From CBDDCQ01 sp965226285 (GTDB lineage Bacteria; Bacteroidota; Bacteroidia; Flavobacteriales; Ichthyobacteriaceae): a stretch of 64,000 bases of DNA. The notes under the pieces are model-generated. The model was not told the origin of the DNA. It did no database searches and saw only the letters and a list, made by a program, of their open reading frames with translations. The stretch spans positions 434,001-498,000 of the forward strand of contig CBDDCQ010000005.1 in NCBI GenBank assembly GCA_965226285.1, written 5' to 3'. Position 1 is the first letter of the stretch. Each line of letters starts with the position of its first letter. Of this stretch, positions 36,085 through 44,027 are shown piece after piece. The translations under genes and the position numbers were made by a program.

Positions 36085-37707
36085 TTACTTTATTTGATGA
36101 TCTAAACAGGCTCTTACAAAATCTACAAATAAAGGATGAGGGTTTTCTACAGTACTCTTATATTCAGGGTGAAATTGCACTCCTACAAACCAAGTATGAG
36201 TAGGGATTTCTACTATTTCTACTAATCCCGTATCGATATTTTTTCCCGTAGCTATCATTCCATTCTTTTCATATTGCTGCAAATATCTACTATTAAACTC
36301 ATACCTATGACGATGTCTTTCTGCTATCATCTCTTTTTGATAAGCTTGCCATACCTTACTTTGCTTGTTCAATATTTTACAGTTCCATGAGCCCAACCTC
36401 ATTGTACCACCTTTATTCACTACCTCTTTCTGTTCTCCCATTAAACTAATGACAGGATGAGGTGTTCCCAAATCTATTTCCATAGAATTTGCATCTTTCA
36501 ACCCCAATACATTCCTTGCAAATTCTATCACTGCCATTTGCATACCCAAACATATACCTAAAAATGGAATATGATTTTCTCTAGCATAAGTAATAGCTTC
36601 TATTTTACCTTGAATATCTCTCTCTCCAAAGCCTGGAGCTACTAAAATACCATTGCTCTTTAATAGTATTTTATCTACTGTATGCTCCTTGATATCCTTA
36701 GAGTGTACCCAATTCACTTTTACTTTTACTTCGTTTTGAGCTCCTGAATGTATAAAAGATTCTGTAATCGATTTATAAGAATCATATAATTCTACATATT
36801 TACCTATAAGTGAAATAACAACCTCTTTTTTAGGATTTTTATGCTTCCTCAAAAATTCATTCCACTTTTTTAAGCTGGGTTTAACCTCAATAGACAACTT
36901 TAAATGTTTCAATACTACAACATCTAATTTTTGTTGATACATTAAGTTAGGTACATCATATATGGTCTCTGCATCTATAGCTTCTATTACTGCCTCTTTT
37001 CTTACATTACAAAATAAAGCTACTTTATTTTTAATATCTTCTGATAACTGTTTCTCAACCCTACATACCAATACATCAGCTTGTAGACCACTTTCCATAA
37101 GAGTTTTCACAGAGTGTTGTGTAGGCTTTGTCTTATGTTCTCCTACCACTGCTAAATATGGAAGTAATGTAAGATGAATAACCATTACATTTTCACTACC
37201 CAAATCCCATTTGAGTTGCCTTACAGTCTCTATATAAGGAAGTGATTCTATATCTCCTACCGTACCTCCTATCTCTGTAATAATAATATCGTAATCTCTA
37301 CTATCTCCTAGAATTTTAATCCTACGCTTAATTTCATTAGTAATATGAGGTATTACTTGAACAGTTTTTCCTAAAAAATCTCCCTTTCTCTCTTTTTCTA
37401 TTACAGATTGATATATTCTACCTGTAGTTACATTATTAGCCTGAGAGGTAGGGATATTTAAAAACCTTTCATAATGTCCCAGATCTAAATCTGTCTCTGC
37501 TCCATCTTCAGTTACATAACACTCTCCATGTTCATAAGGATTTAAGGTACCAGGATCAATATTAATATAAGGGTCCAACTTCTGTATCGTAGTTTTATAT
37601 CCTCTTTCATTTAGTAATTTAGCTAAAGATGCTGATATAATTCCTTTTCCCAAAGACGATGTTACTCCTCCAGTAACAAATATATACTTAGTATTTTTCA
37701 ATGACAT
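36085..37707 (-). CDS. pyrG: CTP synthase
   Basis: A 540-residue enzyme that aminates UTP to CTP using glutamine. Amidoligase domain at 1-265: FVTGGVTSSLGKGIISASLA (P-loop) and GGTVGDIESLPYIE. Glutaminase domain at about 290-540: the nucleophile Cys in FLGICLGMQMAV, and the His-Glu pair in VGVQFHPEYKS. Full length. A -7-like box TAAATTTG lies at 37749-37742 on the minus strand. First gene of the pyrG-yidC transcript. Confidence 0.98.
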   Translation of the reverse strand: MSLKNTKYIFVTGGVTSSLGKGIISASLAKLLNERGYKTTIQKLDPYINIDPGTLNPYEHGECYVTEDGAETDLDLGHYERFLNIPTSQANNVTTGRIYQSVIEKERKGDFLGKTVQVIPHITNEIKRRIKILGDSRDYDIIITEIGGTVGDIESLPYIETVRQLKWDLGSENVMVIHLTLLPYLAVVGEHKTKPTQHSVKTLMESGLQADVLVCRVEKQLSEDIKNKVALFCNVRKEAVIEAIDAETIYDVPNLMYQQKLDVVVLKHLKLSIEVKPSLKKWNEFLRKHKNPKKEVVISLIGKYVELYDSYKSITESFIHSGAQNEVKVKVNWVHSKDIKEHTVDKILLKSNGILVAPGFGERDIQGKIEAITYARENHIPFLGICLGMQMAVIEFARNVLGLKDANSMEIDLGTPHPVISLMGEQKEVVNKGGTMRLGSWNCKILNKQSKVWQAYQKEMIAERHRHRYEFNSRYLQQYEKNGMIATGKNIDTGLVEIVEIPTHTWFVGVQFHPEYKSTVENPHPLFVDFVRACLDHQIK

Positions 37708-37802
37708 ATATTTCGAGTAATATAAGCAATAATGATGCCCGCAAATTTAATGTATTATTTTATTTCTTTTGTTAAATTTAATACACAGATTGGTTTGGTA
37801 GA

Positions 37803-37957
37803 TTCAACTTACAAGTGCAACATTGTTTAATTTTGATTTTTTTCTACAAATTTATAAAATAATTGGAAAGGTTTTACATAATTTATTCCCTTTCATTAGG
37901 TCTGTTGTTTATCTTGATTTGAATATTTTTCACTAAATGTTGCACTTACTAATTGAA
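37803..37957. mobile_element. 155-bp MITE-like deletion derivative of the local IS30-family element
   Basis: About 125 bp match the left end of the element at 42709 (few mismatches, one 3-bp indel) and the last 30 bp match its right end. Both terminal inverted repeats are kept (TTCAA, 4 varied bases, AAGTGCAACATT). The junction lies in a T-tract (ATTTTTCACT), consistent with deletion between two T-runs of the parent element. The remainder of the 310-bp gap 37708-38017 holds a possible -7 box TAGATTTG at 37993-38000. Confidence 0.85.
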
Positions 37958-38017
37958 TTTACATTTTAACAGTATAAGTCATTAAATAAGGTTAGATTTG
38001 TATAAAGTCATTTATCT

Positions 38018-38854
38018 ATGAATGTATTACAGACTATTGAAAAGCACATGTTACAGCGAAATTACGCTGAAAGTACTATAAAAACTTATTTAAATTTTTT
38101 AAAACAATATGCTAAGTTTTGTAATCGCAATAATTTGAACCCTAAAACAGATGTTAAGGAGTTTATCCAGTATTTAATTCATCCGAGTTATTCTATAAGT
38201 GCGCAAAATCAAGCAATTAATTCGATAAAATATTATTGGGAAAATATTTTACATAAGGATAAGGAATTTATACAAATTGATCGACCAATGAAGCAGAAGA
38301 AACTTCCGGAGGTGTTAAGTTTAAAAGAAATTCAACTCATTTTTAATACTTGTAAAAACTTAAAGCACTTATTAATTTTAAAAGTTATTTATGCTTTTGG
38401 ATTAAGAATAAGTGAGGTTTTAAATTTGGAATTAAAGTATATTGATACTAGTAGAAAAACTATAAAAATAGTACAGTCCAAAGGAAGAAAAGACCGGTTT
38501 GTACCTATTGCTGAAGAATTATTAGATGAAATTAGTATTTATTGTAAGACATATAATCCTTTAAAATATTTATTTGAAGTGCAAAAATCTACTATAACCC
38601 AACCAATAAAGTATTCGAGTACTAGCGTTCAAAAAGTGTTGAAGCGTTTAATAGACGAGGTTGGTATCAAAAGACATATAACTCCGCATACACTAAGACA
38701 TAGTTATGCTACTCATTTATATGAGCATGGTGTTAATTTGAGAAGTATTCAATTTTTATTAGGTCATGGAAGGAGTAAAACTACTGAGATATATACTCAT
38801 GTAAGTAATCAGCACATTACTAAAACGCCTAGTCCTTTAAGTTTTTTAAAATAA
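38018..38854 (+). CDS. Tyrosine site-specific recombinase (integrase, XerD-like)
   Basis: A 278-residue integrase with an N-terminal SAM-like DNA-binding domain (about 1-85) and a catalytic domain. The active site is complete: Arg130 (FGLRISEV), Lys155 (SKGRKDR), His224 and Arg227 (HTLRHSYATH), His250 (LLGHGRS) and Tyr259 (TEIYTHVS). It lacks the extra helix-bearing insert of integron IntI proteins, but its short tail ending in SPL is shared with many stand-alone Flavobacteriia integrases. It may move the adjoining cassette. Flanked by an IS30 derivative upstream and a consensus promoter immediately after its stop codon. Confidence 0.9.
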   Translation: MNVLQTIEKHMLQRNYAESTIKTYLNFLKQYAKFCNRNNLNPKTDVKEFIQYLIHPSYSISAQNQAINSIKYYWENILHKDKEFIQIDRPMKQKKLPEVLSLKEIQLIFNTCKNLKHLLILKVIYAFGLRISEVLNLELKYIDTSRKTIKIVQSKGRKDRFVPIAEELLDEISIYCKTYNPLKYLFEVQKSTITQPIKYSSTSVQKVLKRLIDEVGIKRHITPHTLRHSYATHLYEHGVNLRSIQFLLGHGRSKTTEIYTHVSNQHITKTPSPLSFLK

Positions 38855-38857
38855 TAC

Positions 38858-38887
38858 TTGTTTTAAATATAACTTTTATTATATTTG
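38858..38887 (+). promoter_or_regulatory. Consensus promoter of the RES-protease-AbiJ operon
   Basis: TTG at 38858-38860, exactly 19 nt, then TATATTTG at 38880-38887: the best Bacteroidota promoter match in the island. Transcription would start near 38894, giving a leader of about 270 nt before the RES gene. Confidence 0.6.
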
Positions 38888-38980
38888 CACAATAAAATTG
38901 AAAAATAAAATAAACAAAACAAATAATAAAACATCAAACTATAAGAAATATAAACGGAACTTTGTCTGTTTATACAGTAG

Positions 38981-39129
38981 TTATGGGCAATTCCTCATAG
39001 ACTACAAGACCCTAAAGCCCCTTGGCTAACGTAAAATTGAGTAAATTGATGGAAATTAATAACTGAAGATATGAGAAATTTAAAATTTTATAAAACATTG
39101 ATTATGTAACAATATATTTTACGTTAGTC
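38981..39129. other. Hairpin-rich leader with inverted repeat (possible recombination site)
   Basis: The 313-bp gap 38855-39167 contains a segment starting GTTATGGGC (about 38989) and ending GCCCCTTGGCTAACG, then a 12-bp perfect inverted repeat CTAACGTAAAAT (39023-39034) / ATTTTACGTTAG (39115-39126). The arms carry GTTA/TAAC cores as in recombination sites of tyrosine recombinases, but do not fit the integron GTTRRRY consensus exactly. Confidence 0.35.
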
Positions 39130-39167
39130 AGAATTATCCCAGACATCTACGTCAAATTGAAGATATA

Positions 39168-40034
39168 ATGAAATTGAATAACATTGAAGAACTAACTAAA
39201 CTTGACCTTAAAAGGTTGTGCTATGATGATTTAATAAAATGCTTGTATCATTTTATGCCTAATTCTTTAGCATTTGACCATCTTACGTTTCATTCTCCCA
39301 CTAATGAAAAAGAAAAATATTTTCTCGAAAGAGGTAGGATGAATGATAATTTCAATTCCCCATTTTGTACTCAAAAAGATATATCATACCGCACAGATAA
39401 TAAAAACATAAAGTATTATGGTAGAGCCAATCGTCCTCATTCATCTATGTGGTACGGTTCATTTGCTTCAAAAGATATTCTTACACCTGTTGTAACAATT
39501 TTTGGAGAAATGAAAACACAAAGAGAAGTGTACAAACAACACGACTTTACCATTGGTAGATGGGAAGTTATTAATGACTTAAACTTGGTAAATATAGTTT
39601 CAGAAAATGACCCAAAATTCAATGATTTGCAAAGGATGGTTTATGAACAGATTGGAAACGATAGAGAAAGGCAAAAAATCATTGATGTCACTAAATTTAT
39701 AGCCAAGGTATTTTCTAAACCAGTCAATGAAAAAGAAGACCACAATTATAAAATATCCGTTGCATTTACAGATATAATACTCAATAATTCATTTCAATTC
39801 AACGGAAAAAACACACGTTTTGATGGCATTATATATCCCTCAATTCAGATTAAAGGAAAACAAGGAATGAATGTGGTTTTAAAACCTGAATCAGTTGATA
39901 CTTGTTTGAAGCTAACTACAGCATTATGTTATGAATTTCATAAAAAAGAGGATGACTACAAATTATATACACCTGCTAAATTTGTTGCTCAAAACGTTGA
40001 TAAAAACGAAAAATTTAATTGGAATAAAATATAA
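39168..40034 (+). CDS. RES-domain protein (possible NAD+-cleaving toxin-like enzyme)
   Basis: A 288-residue protein. The RES-type core is seen as YGRANRPHSSMWYGSF (Arg86, Asn88, Pro90, Ser93, Tyr96), followed by VVTIFGEM (Glu114) and the C-terminal FDGIIYPSIQIKGKQGMNV. RES-domain toxins (Xre-RES systems) degrade NAD+; the pattern Arg...Tyr...Glu fits that fold. It is unusual in being long and in having no antitoxin with an Xre HTH beside it. The next gene starts 4 bp after its stop, then an AbiJ-type gene, so it is the first gene of a tight three-gene operon. The domain call is by pattern; enzymatic activity is inference. Confidence 0.6.
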   Translation: MKLNNIEELTKLDLKRLCYDDLIKCLYHFMPNSLAFDHLTFHSPTNEKEKYFLERGRMNDNFNSPFCTQKDISYRTDNKNIKYYGRANRPHSSMWYGSFASKDILTPVVTIFGEMKTQREVYKQHDFTIGRWEVINDLNLVNIVSENDPKFNDLQRMVYEQIGNDRERQKIIDVTKFIAKVFSKPVNEKEDHNYKISVAFTDIILNNSFQFNGKNTRFDGIIYPSIQIKGKQGMNVVLKPESVDTCLKLTTALCYEFHKKEDDYKLYTPAKFVAQNVDKNEKFNWNKI

Positions 40035-40038
40035 ACTA

Positions 40039-41694
40039 ATGAAAAGATTAAGCCTAATCGTAATTTTAATTTCTACTTGCATATTCCAAAAATCGTTTGC
40101 CCAAAGGTATGTCACTAATAATCCTTATGTTCAATCAACTAATGTTAGCTGGTGTAAAATAGCAAGAGTAGAAATATACGAGGACAAAACAAAAATTTTG
40201 GTGCAAATCCCCAGTCAAAAGAAAGGAAGACCTTGGGTTTCTTTTAGTGAATGGACTACTCTTATAGAAACAGTTAGTGGTAAAGAATTTGAAAATGAAG
40301 GCACATTTGAAATACCTCTATCAAATGAGGATTTTCCTAAATTAAACACGACTGTTATTCAAAATCCAGTTCTTTATGATGTTTGGAAAAAAGCTAAAAG
40401 TAATTTGGAGAGTAATCAACAAACAGTTAAAGAAGGTTTAGGAAGTGGATATTCATGGGGAGAATGGAATGGCTGTTTAATCAAGGACTTAGGTAATGAT
40501 AAATTAAACGTAAAATATTCGATTAAAAGTAAAGAGCCTAAGACATATAGTTTTTGGTTAACATTTCCAAAAATTCCTGAAGGCATTGAGAGTATTTCAA
40601 TTTACGAATTTGGTGAAAACGGATTTAGATGGCGTGGAATAAAAATAAAAAATCCTGACCAAACACCCCGAATCACTGAAAATGAGATAAAAAATAATTG
40701 GAGAAGTGATGGACACGATTTAGTTGAAGGGATTTATGAGGTTGTATCTGGTAACAGAGTAACAAAATATAAACTGGCAGTTATTAAGGCTAATGAGACT
40801 CTAAAAAAAGAAAATGTATACAAACTTATTTATTTATCAGGAGGTGGAAGGATTTGGAAAGAAGGAAATATTAAGGCAGTTCTGAAGAAAACAGCAACCC
40901 CAAATTTATATAAAGGCGAATGGTATATGGCTGATAAATCATTGAGCAATGACCCGATTGTAAGTTTTGAAAGGGGTAAAATGAAAGTCCTTTGGACCGA
41001 TGATGGACAAGAAGATTTATACCTCAAATTATACCCTTATTCAGAGGATGGAAATGTTTTTAATTCAAAAATAACGAGTTCAGGAACAGGTTTTGCTATC
41101 TCATCAAATGGATATATTGTTACGAATCAACATGTTGTGGAAGGAGCCTCGAAAATTAGTGTGCGTGGTATCAAGGGGGAATTTTCCCATGTTTATAATG
41201 CAAAAGTAATTGTAGAAGACAAAAACAATGACCTAGCAATCATCAAAATTGATGATATGAAATTTAAATCTCTTGGTACTCCTCCATACAAAATTAGCAA
41301 CAGTTTAAAAAATGTTGGCAACTCTGTTTATACTCTAGGTTACCCCCTAAGAGCTTCTATGGGAAACGAAGTTAAACTTACTAATGGTATTATTAGTTCT
41401 AAGACTGGTTATCAAGGAGATATAACAACCTATCAAATTACAGTACCAGTACAAGCCGGAAATAGCGGAGGTCCTTTATTTGACTCTAAAGGTAATGTTG
41501 TTGGTATTGTCAATGCTAAACATAGTGGAGCAGAGAATGCATCATATGCAATAAAAACAAGTTATTTAAGAAACTTAATTCAAGTAATGACTACCGTCCC
41601 AAAACTCCCTAAGGTCAATAAAATATCAAAAAAAGACCTGTCTAACCAAGTTAAGCAAATCAAAGATTTTATTTATATAATTGAAACAGAATAA
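40039..41694 (+). CDS. Exported trypsin-like (S1/HtrA-type) serine protease with large N-terminal extension
   Basis: A 551-residue protein with a cleavable signal peptide (MKRLSLIVILIS through SFAQ), a novel region of about 330 residues with WGEWNGC and beta-rich sequence, and a C-terminal trypsin-like domain. The triad is complete: His in VTNQHVVEGA (about 365), Asp in NNDLAIIKID (about 398), Ser in QAGNSGGPLFD (about 476). No PDZ domain follows. I start at the ATG at 40039, just after the RES stop, because the longer frame overlaps that gene. An export signal in the middle of an intracellular-looking operon is odd. Confidence 0.82.
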   Translation: MKRLSLIVILISTCIFQKSFAQRYVTNNPYVQSTNVSWCKIARVEIYEDKTKILVQIPSQKKGRPWVSFSEWTTLIETVSGKEFENEGTFEIPLSNEDFPKLNTTVIQNPVLYDVWKKAKSNLESNQQTVKEGLGSGYSWGEWNGCLIKDLGNDKLNVKYSIKSKEPKTYSFWLTFPKIPEGIESISIYEFGENGFRWRGIKIKNPDQTPRITENEIKNNWRSDGHDLVEGIYEVVSGNRVTKYKLAVIKANETLKKENVYKLIYLSGGGRIWKEGNIKAVLKKTATPNLYKGEWYMADKSLSNDPIVSFERGKMKVLWTDDGQEDLYLKLYPYSEDGNVFNSKITSSGTGFAISSNGYIVTNQHVVEGASKISVRGIKGEFSHVYNAKVIVEDKNNDLAIIKIDDMKFKSLGTPPYKISNSLKNVGNSVYTLGYPLRASMGNEVKLTNGIISSKTGYQGDITTYQITVPVQAGNSGGPLFDSKGNVVGIVNAKHSGAENASYAIKTSYLRNLIQVMTTVPKLPKVNKISKKDLSNQVKQIKDFIYIIETE

Positions 41695-41698
41695 ACCA

Positions 41699-42634
41699 AT
41701 GTTAGAATACTTTAGCGACAAAGAGTTAGGTAAGAAACAGCCTCTCAATGAGGAAATATCAATTGATGTTTGGAATGGTATTGTTTCGATTTTCGAGGAA
41801 TACAAAACGAACAATTACTTCTCTTCATCATTTCCTGATAAATGCAATGATAACAATACCAAGGTTGTTGGGTTTGATGAAGAATCATTTAAAGACCGAG
41901 TAAAATCAGAAATCCTTGACATTTCTACTCCAATTACAAGGAAAGAACCTAAAAATACAAGTGCATCAAATTGGTTAGACTGTGAGAACGACATTGATGA
42001 AACCTCAGAGTTTGTTAACAAATATTCAACACTTGATTTTATAGAGTTTTTATGTAGAAACTTTAAAACGCCCAACGAGAACGATTACCATGATTTTTTT
42101 AAGCATTATCATTTGAGCTTTAAAAATGATATAGCTCAAAAACAAAAATTTGAAAATAAAATAAATCAACTATTTGAAAGAAATGGGCTTGTTTTTATTT
42201 TAAAAGACTGTCAAATTTCTAGAAGACTACCAAAAGAATTTTCAAACCTAGTTCGAAACTATAGAACTGAAGATGACAAGTTGAATGAACTTATAAACAG
42301 TTCGTTGGGGCATTTAAAATCCGTTAAAACTGAAGAACGCATTAGAGCATTAGAGAAAATATGGGACGCTTTTGAAAGGATGAAAACTTACTATCAAGAA
42401 TTAAAGAAAAAACAGTCCATTGAACAATTAACAGAACTAGCATCATCGGGCAATGATGATATGAAGGAGGAGTTAAACAAAGAAGCAAAAGAACTAACTA
42501 GAATAGGTAATGAATATCAGATTCGACATTTTGAAACTGACAAAAAAGAAATTAAACAATTAGAGTTTGTAGATTATTTATTCTTCAGAATGTTAGCTTT
42601 TATTCATTTAATAGTAACAAAACTTGAAAAGTGA
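41699..42634 (+). CDS. AbiJ-NTD4-type protein (abortive-infection related)
   Basis: A 311-residue protein. The N-terminus (MLEYFSDKELG, then EEISIDVWNGIVSI), the middle YHDFFKHYHLSF, NQLFERNGLVFIL, LEKIWDAFERMKTYY and the C-terminal IRHFETDKKEIKQL / FVDYLFFRMLAFIHLI match my recollection of the AbiJ_NTD4 family, found with phage-defence genes. The domain is thought to be a sensor or regulator rather than the effector. The ATG at 41699 is 4 bp after the protease stop; a TTG start 18 bp upstream is possible. Last gene of the operon; its 3' end is followed by a hairpin and the IS30 element. Confidence 0.65.
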   Translation: MLEYFSDKELGKKQPLNEEISIDVWNGIVSIFEEYKTNNYFSSSFPDKCNDNNTKVVGFDEESFKDRVKSEILDISTPITRKEPKNTSASNWLDCENDIDETSEFVNKYSTLDFIEFLCRNFKTPNENDYHDFFKHYHLSFKNDIAQKQKFENKINQLFERNGLVFILKDCQISRRLPKEFSNLVRNYRTEDDKLNELINSSLGHLKSVKTEERIRALEKIWDAFERMKTYYQELKKKQSIEQLTELASSGNDDMKEELNKEAKELTRIGNEYQIRHFETDKKEIKQLEFVDYLFFRMLAFIHLIVTKLEK

Positions 42635-42649
42635 AACAAAGCACGAAAG

Positions 42650-42710
42650 CACAACAATGTGTATAGTGCATAGCACCCTTCGGATACTACGTCACCATAC
42701 ACTAACCGTT
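42650..42710. other. Imperfect long hairpin at the operon's 3' end (attC-like?)
   Basis: Sequence GCACAAC near 42650 opens arms that fold as GTGTATAGTG / CACCATACAC around a CCCTTCGG apex and end in CCGTT, where the IS30 element begins. A full GTTGTGC, complementary to the opening GCACAAC, may have been cut by the insertion. Such AAC...GTT hairpins resemble cassette recombination sites; it could also be a transcription-terminating hairpin. Tentative. Confidence 0.4.
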
Positions 42711-43753
42711 CAACTTACAAGTGCACCATTATTTAATTTTGATTTTTTTCTACAAATTTATAAAATAATTGGAAAGGTCTTACATAATTTATTCCCTTTC
42801 TAGGTCTGTTGTTTATCTTGATTTGAATGTTTTTTATGAGTTTATCTTTTACATTGTTTAAATGTTGATTTTTAGGCAAGTACTGTCTGATTAATTTATT
42901 CATATTTTCTATTTGCCCTTTTTCCCAAGAACAATAAGGGTTTGTAAAGTAGGTATCTACTTCCAATTTATCTCTAAACACATAATTTTGGCAAATTCCT
43001 TTCCATTATCCATGGTTATAGACTTGGTTTGATGTTTGAAAGGGAGTAGTAAATTGTTAATAGCTTGGGCTACTCCATATGCTTTTTTTCCTTTCAGTAA
43101 GTGTTTGATTAGTAAATACTTGGTTTTTCTTTCTGTTAGTGTTAATATAGCTCCTTTATACTCTTTACCCACTATTAAATCTGCCTCCCAATCTCCAAAT
43201 ACCTCTCTATTATTAACCTTTTCTGCGCGTTTATCTATACTTACTCGTTCTTTTATCCGCATTTTGTTAGTGCTTACTTGCATTTTACGATGTTTTAATT
43301 GATGCCTCATATGTTTATATAAAGTTCCACCATTACACTTATCTTCTCTAACATATGGATAGATGCGTTCTACTGATACCATATCTATCCCTTTAACTTT
43401 ACAGTAGCCTATGATTTGTTCAGCAGACCATTGCTCCGCAGTAATATAGTTATCTATGATTTTTTGCTTATAAGAGGTAAAGGTACGCCCTCTACCCTAT
43501 CGTTCTTTCCGCTCTTCTGCCAACATATTAGCGTGATTAGCACGGTAAAGCCCGCGTTTTGTCTTATTCCTTTTAAGTGCTCGGTATAGAGTACTACGAC
43601 TTATTTGTAATTCCTTACAAATAAATTTTTTAGACATCTTTGCTTTTAAATATGCCTCTATTTGGTATCTTTGCTCACAAGTAAGATGCGTATATTTCAT
43701 GTGCGTTTTCATTTAGTTTATTTTTTCACTAAGTGTTGCACTTACTAATTGAA
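42709..43753. mobile_element. IS30-family insertion sequence, about 1.05 kb
   Basis: Imperfect terminal inverted repeats of about 21 bp (outermost TTCAA, inner AAGTGCAACA at the right end, AAGTGCACCA at the left) bound a single minus-strand IS30-type transposase. The left end abuts the hairpin after the AbiJ-type gene. Target duplication cannot be recognised. The transposase is broken, so the copy is probably immobile unless helped by another copy. Confidence 0.88.
42733..43712 (-). pseudogene. IS30-family transposase, inactivated
   Basis: Starts at 43712 with the HTH region (HLTCEQRYQIEAYLKAKMSK, ISRSTLYRALKRNK). An in-frame TAG at 43499-43497 interrupts it; reading continues in the same frame through EVFGDWEADLIVG (first catalytic Asp) and SITMDNGKEFA (second Asp). 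At the T-run 42986-42989 one A has been lost from the coding strand, shifting the frame; the rest (NPYCSWEKGQIENMN with the catalytic Glu, then INNRPRKG) is in another frame. So there is at least one nonsense mutation and one frameshift. Confidence 0.9.
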
Positions 43754-43837
43754 TTTAAAAAAAAATAAAACATTTATGTTTGCATAGTTTTAATACTAAA
43801 AGAGAAATAGATTTTCTATTTGAAAAATTAAATAAAA

Positions 43838-43870
43838 TTTGTTTATCTATTTAAAAAGTTTTTATATTTG
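43838..43870 (+). promoter_or_regulatory. metK promoter
   Basis: TTTG at 43838-43841, 21 nt, TATATTTG at 43863-43870. Transcription from about 43877 would include the riboswitch in a leader of about 150 nt. A 7-bp stem TTGTTCA (43884-43890) / TGAACAA (43900-43906) lies between. Confidence 0.6.
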
Positions 43871-43908
43871 CCAGCTACTTAAATTGTTCAACACTAATGT
43901 GAACAATA

Positions 43909-43957
43909 ATGAGGAATTTAATGTACAAATTGCACCCTCTTTAAAATTGCTAAAGCG
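43909..43957 (+). promoter_or_regulatory. SAM-II riboswitch (S-adenosylmethionine-binding leader) of metK
   Basis: The conserved blocks of SAM-II appear in order with correct spacing: P1 5' strand GAGG (43911-43914), AATTTA, TTGCA (43930-43934), P1 3' strand CCTC (43936-43939), TTTAAAA, and GCTAAAG (43949-43955). In known SAM-II RNAs these form a P1 stem and a pseudoknot that binds SAM. It lies upstream of SAM synthetase, whose product is SAM, so feedback control fits. A 6-bp stem GTGGTT (43990-43995) / AACCAC (44017-44022) just before the ATG at 44028 may be the expression platform. The aptamer-to-start distance (about 70 nt) is longer than usual. Confidence 0.72.
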
Positions 43958-44027
43958 TAATTATCACATACACTATAGTTATTTTTAAAGTGGTTGTTTA
44001 AAATATTAACTAAATAAACCACAAATT

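Noticed and set aside
38018..38854. Integrase considered as an integron IntI
   Set aside because: The extra helix-containing segment diagnostic of IntI between the Lys and HxxR motifs is missing; kept as a generic tyrosine recombinase.
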